Source: an uncultured Sulfitobacter sp. (GTDB lineage Bacteria > Pseudomonadota > Alphaproteobacteria > Rhodobacterales > Rhodobacteraceae). Taken from it: a stretch of DNA of 64,000 nt. The stretch covers positions 103,195 through 167,194 of the forward strand of contig CAJXSZ010000006.1 of NCBI GenBank assembly GCA_913060815.1, given 5' to 3'. A model generated the notes under the pieces. It was not told the origin of the DNA. It saw nothing but the letters and a program-made list of their open reading frames with translations, and made no database searches. This document shows positions 1 through 9,380 of this stretch, piece after piece; position 1 is the first letter of the stretch, and each line of letters starts with the position of its first letter. Position numbers and translations under genes: made by a program.

Positions 1-39
1 TCGCTCTTGCACCTGTTTCCGCGGTGCTTTTGTCCAAGT

Positions 40-71
40 AACGGCGCGCACCTGTTGAGGCGCGCACCGTT
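40..71 (-). terminator. Possible hairpin terminator of the thioredoxin gene
   Basis: A 14-position stem with a four-base loop lies just past the thioredoxin stop codon. The two imperfect positions become G-U wobbles when the RNA is read from the minus strand, which fits transcription from that strand. No clear U-run follows, so this may be an RNA-stabilising hairpin and not a true intrinsic terminator. Confidence 0.35.
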
Positions 72-82
72 GTTGATCTGTC

Positions 83-478
83 TTACAGACCCTTGTCCAT
101 CAGTTCTTTGATCTCTTGAACGCCAGTGCCTGCAACGATGCGGCCAAGCTCTTCATCGCCCTTGAGCACCAGCAGGGTCGAGCGGCGCGGGACGCCGCGG
201 GATGTGGTGACCTCATGCTTGCTGTAGGTGTCCCAGTCTACTTTCACAAATTCCATTGATGCGGCATAGGTGGGGTTCTCGGCCAATAGCTCTGCAATCA
301 CACGCTCCTGACGCTTGCACGTTCCGCACCATGTGGCTGAGTAGTCGACGAATACGGTCTTGCCGTCCTTCAGCGCCGCTTCGATCACACCGGGAGTGTA
401 GTCAACAAATGCGGCGCGTGCCGCGATGGGCAGCAGGGAGAAGGCAGCGGCAGTGCCGAGGAAGGTGCGACGTTTCAT
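83..478 (-). CDS. Periplasmic thioredoxin-family protein
   Basis: A 131-residue thioredoxin-fold protein. Residues 1-22 form an export signal with twin arginines at 3-4 followed by TFLG and a hydrophobic stretch ending ARA, which suggests Tat export. The redox motif WCGTC places the active cysteines at 51 and 54. It probably reduces or oxidises disulfides of periplasmic proteins. The next gene upstream on the same strand encodes a CcdA-like membrane reductant carrier, only 18 bases away, so the two likely form a reducing pathway like ScsB/DsbD or CcdA/CcmG split over two polypeptides. An AAGGAG ribosome site sits about 8 bases before the ATG. The real substrate cannot be read from the sequence. 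Confidence 0.85.
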   Translation of the reverse strand: MKRRTFLGTAAAFSLLPIAARAAFVDYTPGVIEAALKDGKTVFVDYSATWCGTCKRQERVIAELLAENPTYAASMEFVKVDWDTYSKHEVTTSRGVPRRSTLLVLKGDEELGRIVAGTGVQEIKELMDKGL

Positions 479-496
479 AGGAGGTCTCCTTGAAGG

Positions 497-1210
497 TTAT
501 AGAATGACAGAGAGGTCCTGAAGCCAGATGGGCATTACTTCGAGCGCCCAGGCGTCAATGACATGATGGAAGTTGAAAAACAGCATGAGCCCCACAGCGA
601 CGAAGGTCACCCCGAGGATCGGCTTGGACCGTTCGGCCAGCGCACGCAACACGTTTGCACGCTTACGGATTGCTTCGCGCGCGCCCATGCCAAGGCCGAT
701 TATGATGGTCGAGACGCCGAGCGCGAAAAAGCCCATGATGACGGTGACATAGCCAAGGCTCTCGCCCTGAGAGGCCAGTGCAATCGCCCCGCCGAGCGTG
801 GGACCGATGCATGGTGACCAGACTGCGCCGAGCAGCAGACCACCAATGAACTGGCCTTGAAGTCCCGAATTATCGATCTGGTTCATCTGGGCATCTGCAC
901 TGCCTGCCATGCCTGCGGTTGCCATTTCGAAACGTGAGGACAGCATCGGCACCAAAAGGACGACCCCGAACAGGACCATCATCACCGCGCCGATTTGGGC
1001 CAGCGTGTCTTGGGTCAAACCAATGGTGGAGCCGAAGGCCGTAACCAATACGCCAAATGTGACGAAAGAGACGCTCATCCCTGCCGCCAAAGCAATGGGG
1101 CCAAAGCGGTTGGCGTTGAGCGCACTGACCATAACAATGGGGAGTACAGGGAGGACGCACGGGTTGATCAGGGTCAGCAAGCCGGCCAGATATGCAAAGA
1201 TAAATTCCAT
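497..1210 (-). CDS. CcdA/DsbD-type thiol-disulfide membrane transporter
   Basis: A 237-residue integral membrane protein of the CcdA family (DsbD beta-domain), which carries electrons from cytoplasmic thioredoxin to the periplasm. About six hydrophobic segments are visible. The two family cysteines that form the redox pair are present: C18 in the first segment (NPCVLPVLP) and C134 in the fourth (SPCIGP). Length matches the family. It is transcribed before the periplasmic thioredoxin gene, a likely direct partner. A role in cytochrome c maturation or in metal or oxidative repair is equally possible; no ccm genes are nearby. Confidence 0.85.
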   Translation of the reverse strand: MEFIFAYLAGLLTLINPCVLPVLPIVMVSALNANRFGPIALAAGMSVSFVTFGVLVTAFGSTIGLTQDTLAQIGAVMMVLFGVVLLVPMLSSRFEMATAGMAGSADAQMNQIDNSGLQGQFIGGLLLGAVWSPCIGPTLGGAIALASQGESLGYVTVIMGFFALGVSTIIIGLGMGAREAIRKRANVLRALAERSKPILGVTFVAVGLMLFFNFHHVIDAWALEVMPIWLQDLSVIL

Positions 1211-1288
1211 GCGCCAGTGGTGACGCGTGGCGAAGTCTCGTGCAACTAAACTAACCGTTAGGGGATGTTACAATCGCGTGACATGTGC

Positions 1289-2800
1289 CTAGCTGTTGCT
1301 GCTGCCGTCAAAGCGGGCTGCATCTTCGGCCGCACGGCGGATGGCACCTGATTTATGCACCGTCTCCATATATTCCGCCTCGGGGTCACTGTCATAGACC
1401 ACGCCGCCGCCCGCTTGGATATAAAGCGTCTCGTCCTTGATAACGGCAGTGCGCAGGGCGATACACATATCCATATCGCCACCTGCACTAAAATATCCCA
1501 CACCGCCGCCATAGACGCCGCGCTTTTCGGGCTCCAGCTCGTCGATGATCTCCATCGCGCGTACTTTGGGCGCGCCCGAGACTGTGCCCGCAGGCATGCC
1601 CGCAAAGAAGGCATCGAGCGCATCGCAGCCCTCTCGCAACTCGCCCACCACGTTGGAGACGATATGCATAACGTGTGAATACCGCTCGACGATGAATTCC
1701 TCGGTGGGGCGCACGGTGCCAATTTTCGCCACGCGTCCCACATCATTGCGGCCCAGATCGAACAGCATCAAATGCTCGGCCAGCTCTTTGGGGTCTGCCA
1801 TCAGGTCAGCCTCAAGCGCGCGGTCTTCTTCGGGCGTTTTGCCACGCGGGCGTGTGCCTGCGATGGGACGGATGGTGACCTCTTGGCCGAACACACGCAC
1901 AAGTATTTCAGGGCTGGCACCGACCACATGGAAGCCGCCGAAGTTGAAATAAAACATGAACGGCGAGGGGTTGGTGCGCCGCAAGGAGCGGTAAAGCGCG
2001 AAGGGCGGCTGCGCAAAGGGCTGTGCCCACCGCTGGCTTGGCACAACCTGAAAGATATCACCCGCTTTGATGTATTCCTGCGCCTTCAGCACCGCCTGCT
2101 TGTAGGCGTCTTTGGTGAAATTGCTAACCGGTTCAGGGGCTGCTGCCGCATCGCCCAGATCGCGGGTGTTGGCGGCAGGGGAGCGTTCCAGATCGCGCAC
2201 GGCGTCCATCACACGCTCGGCCGCTTGGGCATAGGCCGCGCGGGCCGACTGGCCGGGTGTGACCCATGCGGGGGAGACAACTGTGACCTCGCCCTTCACC
2301 CCATCGAGAACGGCAATAACCGAGGGGCGCATCATCACCGCATCGGGCAGGCCCAGCGGATCAGGGTTGATGTCTGGCAAACGCTCGACCAGTCGGATCA
2401 TATCATAGCCGAGATAACCGAAAAGACCTGCAGCCGATTGAGGCAGGTCGGCGGGCAGCTCAATCTTACTCTCTGCGATAATGGCGCGCAGGGCGTCCAG
2501 CGGGTCGCCCTCAATCGCTGTATAGGCATCGGGATCATAGCGCGCCGCGCGGTTGACTTCGGATGTCTTGCCACGACAGCGCCAGATAAGATCAGGTTTC
2601 ATGCCGATAATGCTATAGCGCCCGCGTACTTCGCCGCCTGTGACGGATTCGAGCATGAATGTATTCTCGGCCGCACCGCCGAGCTTGAGCATCAGCGAGA
2701 CGGGCGTGTCCAGATCGGCAGCAAGGCGGGTGTAGACGACCTGATGGGCGCCCGCGTCATATTGCGCAGCGAAGTCGTCGAATGATGGGGTAAGGGCCAT
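1289..2800 (-). CDS. trpE: Anthranilate synthase component I
   Basis: A 503-residue chorismate-utilising enzyme that makes anthranilate from chorismate with ammonia or glutamine, the first step of tryptophan synthesis. The N-terminal regulatory region has the LLKLGG/LESV-type tryptophan-binding segment near residues 35-60. The C-terminal catalytic domain carries PAGTVSGAP at 403-411 and the GGGVVYDSDPEAEY motif near 463-476. The ATG follows the upstream ppiD stop by a single base, so translation is probably coupled. No trpG, trpD or trpC is in the window, so the glutamine amidotransferase subunit must be encoded elsewhere. Aminodeoxychorismate synthase (PabB) is less likely from length and motifs. 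Confidence 0.95.
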   Translation of the reverse strand: MALTPSFDDFAAQYDAGAHQVVYTRLAADLDTPVSLMLKLGGAAENTFMLESVTGGEVRGRYSIIGMKPDLIWRCRGKTSEVNRAARYDPDAYTAIEGDPLDALRAIIAESKIELPADLPQSAAGLFGYLGYDMIRLVERLPDINPDPLGLPDAVMMRPSVIAVLDGVKGEVTVVSPAWVTPGQSARAAYAQAAERVMDAVRDLERSPAANTRDLGDAAAAPEPVSNFTKDAYKQAVLKAQEYIKAGDIFQVVPSQRWAQPFAQPPFALYRSLRRTNPSPFMFYFNFGGFHVVGASPEILVRVFGQEVTIRPIAGTRPRGKTPEEDRALEADLMADPKELAEHLMLFDLGRNDVGRVAKIGTVRPTEEFIVERYSHVMHIVSNVVGELREGCDALDAFFAGMPAGTVSGAPKVRAMEIIDELEPEKRGVYGGGVGYFSAGGDMDMCIALRTAVIKDETLYIQAGGGVVYDSDPEAEYMETVHKSGAIRRAAEDAARFDGSSNS

Positions 2801-2801
2801 C

Positions 2802-4646
2802 TTATTGCAGGCTCGCGTTGACGGCGTTTACGGCACGCGGGTCGATGTTCTGGCCTGCGCGCAGCAGTGTGTCTTCGGTGTAGATATCGAACAGGCCGCG
2901 GGCCAATGCCTCGTTCTGCTGGGTGCGCAGCTGGGCGACCAAGGCTTCGGCCTCTTCGCTGTCACTAGCCTCGTTTATGGCGTCCACCTGCATCAGAACA
3001 ACGGTGTCTGTGCCTTCAAGAATGCGGATTTCGCCGACCTCCATCCCGAAAATCTCGCTCATGAAGCCTGCTGGCGTGCCTGTGATGAAGGCGTTGCGCG
3101 TCTGGTCGGCCTCGGCCACTTGGGTCAGGCCCTGCTCGGGCCATGTGGTGCCGTCTTCGGCGGCCTGCTTTGCAGCCTCGGCCTTTGCGCGCAACTGTGT
3201 GACGATCTCGTCAGCGCGCCAGCGGGCGGCGACCTCCTCGGTTACATCGTCGAAGGTTGCGGGACGCTCAGCCAGCTCCTCATCAAGGCGCAGGGCAAAG
3301 ATGCCGCCATCTTCAAGCTGTTCGATTTGCGGGAAATCATCGGCTGTCATAGTTGCGGCACTCTCGCGGAAGCTCGCGTAGGCGGCGATGCCCGTGCTGG
3401 TCTCGGCGGTCCAGTCGATCTGGCCCAATTCCATATCAGTCTGCTCGGCCAGTTGCTCTAGCGTGCTGCCGCCCGCCAGACGGTCATCGAAATCCTCGGC
3501 AAAGCTCTCGACAAGGCGGATGGCGCGGTCGGCGGCCAGCGCGTCGCGTAGCTCGGGTTCGGCCTGCTCGAATGTTGTAAGTTGTGCAGGCAGTATGCCG
3601 TTGACGCGGAAGAGGGCGGGGCCAAGATTTGTCTCGGCGGGACCGACGATTGTGCCCGCATCTGCGGCAAACACCAGTTCTCCTGCAGCCCCCAGATCGG
3701 ACTGCGCTACATCGCCCATATCCACATCGCCAAGCGCCAGACCCCGATCCTGAACCAATGTCTCAAAATTGGTTCCATTCACCTCAAGCGCTGCTGCAGC
3801 CTGATCGGCGGCGGCTTGATCAGCAAAGACCAAACGCTCGACCAAGCGGCGCTCCGGCTGGTTGTACTGATCGGCGCGTGCGTCATATTCTGCGCGCAAA
3901 TCGTCTTCGGCCAGTTCGACCTCATCAATGATGTCGGTAGGGTTGAGCCACGCATAGGTGATCTTTTTGGTTGCAGGCAGAATGAAGGTGTCGGCGTTTT
4001 CCTCGAAATAAGCCTCAAGCGTGGCTGCATCGGGCTCGGCGATTGGTGTCTCCAGCGTCTCTTCGTCCAGCAGAACCCATGTAAAATCGCGGCTCTCCAG
4101 CACATAGCTCACAAGCGTCTCGGAATAGGCGGCAGGCATTTCCACGCCGCTCAGCACAGCACCTTGAAGCAGCTGGCGCGCGGTTTCTTCACGTAGATTC
4201 GTCTCGAATTCACCTTCGTTCAGGCCTGCGCTGCGCAGGGCCATGGCGTAGCCGTCACGGTCGAATTCGCCGTCGACGCCTTGAAAACCCTCAATTTCCA
4301 GAATGCGGTCCCGCAAGACTTCATCACCGATGGAAAGGCCCATCTGTGCCGCCTCGTGATCCAGCGCACGGTCGCGCATGATGCGCTGTAGCACGGCACG
4401 GTCCAGGCCGAGTTCCTGCGCTTGGGCGAATGACATGGCACGGCCTTGCTGCTGGCTTATCGCGCGCAGCTCGTTCTGGATCTGGCGGACATAGGTTTCG
4501 ACGTTGACAGGTTTGTCCCCGACAGAGCCAAGGGTGCGCAAATTGCCGCTGAGGCTACCGATGCCAAAGCCGCCAAGGCCAAGGAACAAGAGGCCCATCA
4601 AAATCCACATTGCGGTTTTGCCGATGCTTGATCTTTTTTCTGCCAT
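2802..4646 (-). CDS. ppiD: Membrane-anchored periplasmic peptidyl-prolyl isomerase/chaperone (PpiD/SurA-N type)
   Basis: A 614-residue protein with a short cytoplasmic start (MAEKRSSIGKTAMW), one transmembrane helix at about 12-31 and a long periplasmic part with a SurA-like N-terminal chaperone domain (about 35-190) and a parvulin-like central region, as in PpiD. It assists folding of exported and outer-membrane proteins near the Sec translocon. I chose the ATG at 4646 because a GGGA ribosome site lies just upstream and the family begins with this charged segment plus helix. A longer reading frame to 4796 adds a Pro/Ser-rich stretch with no family support. It is one base ahead of trpE. The parvulin region is weakly conserved, so isomerase activity is uncertain. 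Confidence 0.85.
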   Translation of the reverse strand: MAEKRSSIGKTAMWILMGLLFLGLGGFGIGSLSGNLRTLGSVGDKPVNVETYVRQIQNELRAISQQQGRAMSFAQAQELGLDRAVLQRIMRDRALDHEAAQMGLSIGDEVLRDRILEIEGFQGVDGEFDRDGYAMALRSAGLNEGEFETNLREETARQLLQGAVLSGVEMPAAYSETLVSYVLESRDFTWVLLDEETLETPIAEPDAATLEAYFEENADTFILPATKKITYAWLNPTDIIDEVELAEDDLRAEYDARADQYNQPERRLVERLVFADQAAADQAAAALEVNGTNFETLVQDRGLALGDVDMGDVAQSDLGAAGELVFAADAGTIVGPAETNLGPALFRVNGILPAQLTTFEQAEPELRDALAADRAIRLVESFAEDFDDRLAGGSTLEQLAEQTDMELGQIDWTAETSTGIAAYASFRESAATMTADDFPQIEQLEDGGIFALRLDEELAERPATFDDVTEEVAARWRADEIVTQLRAKAEAAKQAAEDGTTWPEQGLTQVAEADQTRNAFITGTPAGFMSEIFGMEVGEIRILEGTDTVVLMQVDAINEASDSEEAEALVAQLRTQQNEALARGLFDIYTEDTLLRAGQNIDPRAVNAVNASLQ

Positions 4647-4722
4647 TTCGTGGTCCCGCCTTTGCTGCGTGTACGCCTGTCGATGTGTGTCTAAGGGCTT
4701 GGCGCTAGAGGGGCAAGAGGCG

Positions 4723-5907
4723 CTATGCGCGGGGCAGATCGAGGGCCTGCAGGCGGGCAAATAAAGTGGCGATGCCGTCTGCGTCGAGATTGGCAAAAGC
4801 GATGCGCAATTGTGTGGCGCCTTTTGCGTGATCTTGCGGATAGAACATCGTGCCCGGAAGGCAAAGTATGCCTGCCTCCTTCACCATCAGCGGTGCAAGC
4901 TCGGCACTGCTCATGGCGAAGGGATGGCGCATGTAGGCGAAATAACCGCCCAAGCCCAAGAGCTGCCAGCCATGCTCTGCGAGCACGGGCATCTGCGCGG
5001 TGATGGCGCTACGGCGGGCAAGAATTTCGTTGCGCTCTCCCGCCAACCATTGATCAAGGTTTTGCATCCCCCAGAGGGCGGCATGTTGTCCGATCTGGTT
5101 GGGGCATATGGCAACGGTGTCGAGGAACTTCTCGACCTCAGCCAGCCGCGCGGGCGATGCGATCAGGGCACCGACGCGGTGACCCGTGAGACGGTAGGCT
5201 TTGGAGAAGGAATAAAGGTGGATCAGCGTCTCGTCCCAGCCGATCCGTTGGAACAGCCTGTGGGGGACATCGGGGGAGGCGTGGAAATCGCGGTAGGTCT
5301 CGTCCACGATCAGGGCGATCCCGCGCGATGCGCAGATGTCATAGAAGGCGGTAATCAGGTCGTCGGGATACTCGATCCCCGTTGGATTGTTGGGCGTCAC
5401 CAGAACGATTGCACGGGTGCGCGGGGTAATGAGTTTCGCGGCATCCCACGGATCAGGCATCATGTCATGCTCAACCCCCAGCGGCACCGCCTTTGCCCCC
5501 GCCATATCAAGCCACATCTTGTGATTGAAGTACCACGGCACGGGCACGATGACTTCGTCACCCTCGGCGCACAACGTGGCGATTGCCGCCGCAAAGGCCT
5601 GATTGCAGCCAGATGTGATGGCCGTTTGATCTGCCGCAACTGTCCCGCCGTAGATGCCGCTGGTGCGTGCGGCCAGCGCATCGCGCAGTTCTGGCGACCC
5701 CAATACGGGGCCATAAAGGTGAACGCTATCGTTGTTCAGCGCAGCATCTGCCATAGCGCGGCGCATTTCAGGGTGCGGAGGCTCGACAGGTGCTGCCTGG
5801 CTCACGTTGATCAGAGGACGATCTGGCGGAAAGGTCACACCATCAAGCCAGCGACGGGCCTCCATGACAGGCGGCGGGAAGGTTGTGGCGGTGCGCGGTG
5901 CTGTCAT
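4723..5907 (-). CDS. Class I/II pyridoxal-phosphate aminotransferase
   Basis: A 394-residue fold-type I aminotransferase. The PLP Schiff-base lysine is Lys236 in SFSKAYRLTGHRVG. The NPTG loop (NNPTGIEYP), the DETYRDF motif and the C-terminal RIAFA arginine segment are all present. It transfers an amino group between an amino acid and a 2-oxo acid. The precise substrate is not readable; the family includes aspartate-, aromatic- and alanine-type enzymes. The ATG at 5907 (MTAPRTATTF) is preferred over a start at 6033, which would run into the 3' end of gpt. It lies 62 bases downstream of gpt and may share its transcript. Confidence 0.85.
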   Translation of the reverse strand: MTAPRTATTFPPPVMEARRWLDGVTFPPDRPLINVSQAAPVEPPHPEMRRAMADAALNNDSVHLYGPVLGSPELRDALAARTSGIYGGTVAADQTAITSGCNQAFAAAIATLCAEGDEVIVPVPWYFNHKMWLDMAGAKAVPLGVEHDMMPDPWDAAKLITPRTRAIVLVTPNNPTGIEYPDDLITAFYDICASRGIALIVDETYRDFHASPDVPHRLFQRIGWDETLIHLYSFSKAYRLTGHRVGALIASPARLAEVEKFLDTVAICPNQIGQHAALWGMQNLDQWLAGERNEILARRSAITAQMPVLAEHGWQLLGLGGYFAYMRHPFAMSSAELAPLMVKEAGILCLPGTMFYPQDHAKGATQLRIAFANLDADGIATLFARLQALDLPRA

Positions 5908-5969
5908 GGCGGTGGTCCGGTGCGGGTTGGGCGGTTGGATCAGTTTAAAGGCAAAATGAAGAAGGGGGC

Positions 5970-6491
5970 CTAGTCCTTGCCGCGGTAGGGTTCGACATAT
6001 TGCAGGGCCATGTCCCACGGGAAGAAGATCCATGTGTCTTGGGAGACGCCTGTGATGAAGGTATCGACCATCGGCTCACCTGCGGGTTTTGCGTAGACGG
6101 TGGCGAAATGGGCATTCGGGTACAGCTGGCGCACCAGCTCGAGCGTTTTGCCGCTATCTACCAGATCATCGACAATGAGGATGCCTGTGCCATCGCCCAT
6201 CATCTCGGCATCGGGGGATTTGAGCACGCGGGCCTCGCGGCGCTGGTCGGCTTTGCCACCGCCAGAGTGGTAGGAGACGACCGAGATGGTATCGACGGTG
6301 CGAATGTCGAGCTCGCGCGCGACGATCATCGCAGGGGCCATGCCGCCCCGTGTGATCGCGACGACAGCGCGCCATGCACCTGCGTCGGGACCTTTGCCAT
6401 CCAGACGCCATGCCAGCGCGCGGCTGTCGCGGTGGATTTGATCCCAGCTGATGTGAAAGCCTTTTTCATGGGGCAGGCGGGTGTCGGACAT
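5970..6491 (-). CDS. gpt: Xanthine (xanthine-guanine) phosphoribosyltransferase
   Basis: A 173-residue type I phosphoribosyltransferase that salvages xanthine and guanine with PRPP. The PRPP-binding motif [13 protein letters not shown] is at 104-116, the GG loop (ITRGGMAPA) at 47-55, and the flexible-loop SYHSGGG at 73-79. The C-terminal WIFFPWD segment is characteristic of Gpt. Length is slightly above the enterobacterial enzyme (about 152 residues), typical of the alphaproteobacterial form. It sits six bases downstream of the LysE-type exporter gene, so both are probably co-transcribed. Confidence 0.9.
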   Translation of the reverse strand: MSDTRLPHEKGFHISWDQIHRDSRALAWRLDGKGPDAGAWRAVVAITRGGMAPAMIVARELDIRTVDTISVVSYHSGGGKADQRREARVLKSPDAEMMGDGTGILIVDDLVDSGKTLELVRQLYPNAHFATVYAKPAGEPMVDTFITGVSQDTWIFFPWDMALQYVEPYRGKD

Positions 6492-6497
6492 GGTGTA

Positions 6498-7100
6498 TTA
6501 CCTTTGCAAGAGGAGTTTGAGGCCAAGACCGCCCAGAAGAAGGGCGGCTGTGCGGTCGATTACGGGCTTTATACGCAGATAGCGCGCGCGCGCTACGGGT
6601 GCCGTCAGGATGACAGCGCAAGTGGTGTAGAAAATGATTTCCAGCACGAGATGATTGAGGGTGACGAAAGCGATCTGTGCGCCTGTCAGGGTGGGCGGGA
6701 AAATCACGACCAGCACAGCGGCGGCGAAGAGCACGGATTTTGGGTTGCCCAAATTCACAAGAAAACCGTCGATAAATGCGCGGCCTTGCGCTTTGGGTGC
6801 ATGTCCCAGAGGAGCGGTCGCGCTGCGCCAAGTTTTGATCGCGAGGTAGATCAGGTAGGCAGCGCCGCCGATTTTAAGAGCGGCATAGGCCCAAGGGAAG
6901 AGCGCAAACACGGCGTCCATCCCCAAAAGTGCGGCAAGTGTCCAAAGGCTCGCCATAAGGCTAAGGCCCAATCCCGTGGCAATGCCAGCGCGCCTGCCAT
7001 TTGCGACAGAGCTGCGCACCGCCATCAGGAATGCCGCACCCGGACTGAGTATCGAGACGATGAGAACGGCGTTAAAGGCCAAGATATGCTCGATCGTCAT
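6498..7100 (-). CDS. LysE/RhtB-family amino-acid exporter
   Basis: A 200-residue membrane protein with about six hydrophobic helices. The N-terminal signature SPGAAFLMAVRSS and the GFLVNLGNPKSVLF segment near the middle identify the LysE/RhtB translocator family, which exports amino acids or related metabolites. The substrate cannot be assigned. The gene follows fabI by 23 bases and precedes gpt by six, so a fabI-lysE-gpt transcript is plausible although the functions are not obviously linked. Confidence 0.85.
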   Translation of the reverse strand: MTIEHILAFNAVLIVSILSPGAAFLMAVRSSVANGRRAGIATGLGLSLMASLWTLAALLGMDAVFALFPWAYAALKIGGAAYLIYLAIKTWRSATAPLGHAPKAQGRAFIDGFLVNLGNPKSVLFAAAVLVVIFPPTLTGAQIAFVTLNHLVLEIIFYTTCAVILTAPVARARYLRIKPVIDRTAALLLGGLGLKLLLQR

Positions 7101-7123
7101 GCCGTACTCTCCGATACCTGTGG

Positions 7124-7930
7124 TTATTCTTTGGCCATGTCAGGTGCATCGACGGCTTTCATGCCGACGACGTGATAGCCTGCGTCGACATGCAGGTTTT
7201 CACCCGTGGTCCCCGAGCCCAGATCAGACAGCAGGAAGAGGGCGGATTTGCCGACCTCGTCGATTGTCACATTGCGGCGCAGGGGCGAATTATACTCGTT
7301 CCATTTCATAATGTAGCGGAAATCGCCGATGCCTGATGCTGCAAGCGTTTTGATAGGTCCTGCGGAAATGGCGTTCACGCGGATGCCGTCCTTGCCCAGA
7401 TCTTCGGCAAGGTACTGCACCGAGGCTTCCAGCGCGGCCTTGGCAACGCCCATGACATTATAATGAGGCATTACCTTCTCAGCGCCGTAATAGGTGAGTG
7501 TGAGGCAAGAGCCGCCGTTCTTCATCATCTTCTCGGCGCGCTGCACCACTGCCGTGAAAGAATAAACCGAAATATCCATCGACAAGGCAAAGTTTGAACG
7601 GCTGGTGTCCACATATCTGCCACGCAATTCGCTTTTGTCCGAAAAGCCGATGGCATGTACGATGAAGTCCAGATTGTCCCAACGCTCTGCCAAACCCGCA
7701 AAGAGCGCATCAATCGAGGCCTCGTCGCCCACATCACAGGGCAGCACAATATCGGAGCCAAGCGATGCGGCCAGCGGATCAACCCGCTTTTTCAACGCGT
7801 CGCCTTGGTAAGAGAAAGCCAGCTCGGCACCCGCATCGGCGAGTTGTTTGGCAATGCCCCATGCGATTGATTTGTCGTTGGCCAATCCCATGATCAGCCC
7901 CCGTTTGCCTGCCATCAGGTTGTTCGACAT
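7124..7930 (-). CDS. fabI: Enoyl-[acyl-carrier-protein] reductase (NADH)
   Basis: A 268-residue member of the short-chain dehydrogenase superfamily that performs the last step of each fatty-acid elongation cycle. The FabI-specific nucleotide motif GLANDKSIAWGIA spans about 15-27. Tyr147, Tyr157 and Lys164 (TYYGAEK and HYNVMGVAK) correspond to the E. coli Tyr146, Tyr156 and Lys163. The C-terminal substrate-binding region SAGPIKTLAASGI is intact. Roseobacters may carry more than one FabI-like gene, but motif and length agree with a working enzyme. A 220-base divergent spacer separates it from pdxH. Confidence 0.95.
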   Translation of the reverse strand: MSNNLMAGKRGLIMGLANDKSIAWGIAKQLADAGAELAFSYQGDALKKRVDPLAASLGSDIVLPCDVGDEASIDALFAGLAERWDNLDFIVHAIGFSDKSELRGRYVDTSRSNFALSMDISVYSFTAVVQRAEKMMKNGGSCLTLTYYGAEKVMPHYNVMGVAKAALEASVQYLAEDLGKDGIRVNAISAGPIKTLAASGIGDFRYIMKWNEYNSPLRRNVTIDEVGKSALFLLSDLGSGTTGENLHVDAGYHVVGMKAVDAPDMAKE

Positions 7931-8152
7931 GGCCTAAACTCCGTTTCTAATCAGGTTGCCTTGGTCTACGCCATTGGTCGCGGACCATCAAGTGAGCGCA
8001 GCCCGTAACGTATTTTGGGTTGCGAACATGATCGTGATGGTAGAATTATAGGTACTAGGGCTTTGATAGCCTGCGGAAAATGCTGTCCGGAAACCGCGAT
8101 AGAGCGGCACAGATGATGGTTTTTTCCGACGTGCGATTGAAGGGAAGTGAGA

Positions 8153-8758
8153 ATGAGCGACCGTTCAGGAATATTCGCAGGGGATGATCCGTTTGTCCTT
8201 GCGCGGGATTGGTTGGCCGAAGCGTCCCGGACGGAGATCAACGATCCCAACGCTATTGCCCTGAGTACGGTAGACCCCGATGGCATGCCCAATGCACGTG
8301 TGGTCCTTCTAAAAGAGATCGAAGACGGCGCGTTTGTTTTCTATACGAATTACACAAGCGCCAAGGCCACAGAGCTTGATACAGCGGGCAGGGCGGCATT
8401 TGTCATGCATTGGAAGTCATTAGGACGTCAGGTGCGTGCGCGGGGGATCATCACACGCGAAGACGGTGAGAAAGCGGATGCATATTACGCATCACGTGGT
8501 CTCAAAAGCCGTTTGGGCGCTTGGGCTTCTGATCAGTCAAAGCCGCTCGAGAATCGCGGGACCCTTGAACGGGCGCTGGAAGAAGCGTCAGCGACACATG
8601 GTGATGCGCCTGCGCGGCCCCCGTTCTGGGGTGGATATCGCCTGACGCCGCTTGAGCTGGAATTCTGGGCGGATGGAGATGCGCGTTTGCATGATCGTTT
8701 TCAGTGGCGGCGAGCGTCTGTGGACGCGCCTTGGGACGTTTTGCGTTTGAACCCATAA
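8153..8758 (+). CDS. pdxH: Pyridoxine/pyridoxamine 5'-phosphate oxidase
   Basis: A 201-residue FMN enzyme that oxidises pyridoxine or pyridoxamine 5'-phosphate to pyridoxal 5'-phosphate. Family motifs visible are [10 protein letters not shown] near 50-60, the [13 protein letters not shown]-binding segment near 67-76, [16 protein letters not shown] near 115-130, and the C-terminal [11 protein letters not shown]...[13 protein letters not shown] block ending in the short L-N-P tail. The ATG at 8153 is chosen because AGGGAAG lies six bases upstream; the in-frame GTG at 8147 overlaps that site. It is the first gene of the plus-strand group and supplies the cofactor used by the several PLP enzymes in this window. 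Confidence 0.95.
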   Translation: MSDRSGIFAGDDPFVLARDWLAEASRTEINDPNAIALSTVDPDGMPNARVVLLKEIEDGAFVFYTNYTSAKATELDTAGRAAFVMHWKSLGRQVRARGIITREDGEKADAYYASRGLKSRLGAWASDQSKPLENRGTLERALEEASATHGDAPARPPFWGGYRLTPLELEFWADGDARLHDRFQWRRASVDAPWDVLRLNP

Positions 8759-8831
8759 TTGTTTTCTATCCATTTTATCGCGCTGATAGCTTGCTGTTGG
8801 CGCAGTCGATTTGAAAGACGGACCTGTCGGT

Positions 8832-9380
8832 ATGACACAAGTAGATGAGCCTCTCGAAGGAACGGAACGTGTCAAAGGCACGGTGAAGTGGTTCGATCCT
8901 GTAAAAGGTTTCGGTTTCATCATCTCCGAACGGGGAGGTCCCGACATTCTCCTGCACGTAAATGTTCTGCGCAACTTCGGGCAAAGCTCGGTGGCGGACG
9001 GGTCGGTTATTGAATTGCGGGCAGTCAGTACGGAGCGTGGCGTGCAAGCGAGCGAGGTTCTCTCGATTTCGCCACCCGTGGGCGTGGAAACATCACTTCC
9101 CGATATTGCCGGCCTTGACCGCGATGCAATTGCCAGCGAGCCGCTTGTGGCGGCGCGGATCAAATGGTTCGACAAGGCGAAGGGGTTTGGATTCGCCAAT
9201 GTGTTTGGCTGCCCTGAGGATGTGTTCGTGCATATTGATGTGCTGCGCCAGTCGGGATTATCCGACCTTGGCCCCGGTGAAGCGATCGCGCTGCGGGTCA
9301 TTAATGGAAAACGGGGCCGCATGGCCGTAGAGGTGCAAGCATGGGAAACAGTTACAAACCGTCCAGACGCAAATTCCTGA
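8832..9380 (+). CDS. Double cold-shock-domain nucleic-acid-binding protein
   Basis: A 182-residue protein with two cold-shock (OB-fold) domains, at about 14-80 and 108-172. Each has a readable RNP1-like motif: WFDPVKGFGFI in the first and WFDKAKGFGFA in the second, followed by RNP2-like LLHVNVL and VFVHIDVL. Two-domain proteins of this type are common in Rhodobacteraceae and bind single-stranded RNA or DNA. The ATG at 8832 is preferred to an upstream TTG at 8811 because GAAAGACGGA precedes it. Its 3' end overlaps the start of the DUF192 gene by 40 bases in another frame, so the two are co-expressed. Cold induction is not shown by the sequence. Confidence 0.88.
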   Translation: MTQVDEPLEGTERVKGTVKWFDPVKGFGFIISERGGPDILLHVNVLRNFGQSSVADGSVIELRAVSTERGVQASEVLSISPPVGVETSLPDIAGLDRDAIASEPLVAARIKWFDKAKGFGFANVFGCPEDVFVHIDVLRQSGLSDLGPGEAIALRVINGKRGRMAVEVQAWETVTNRPDANS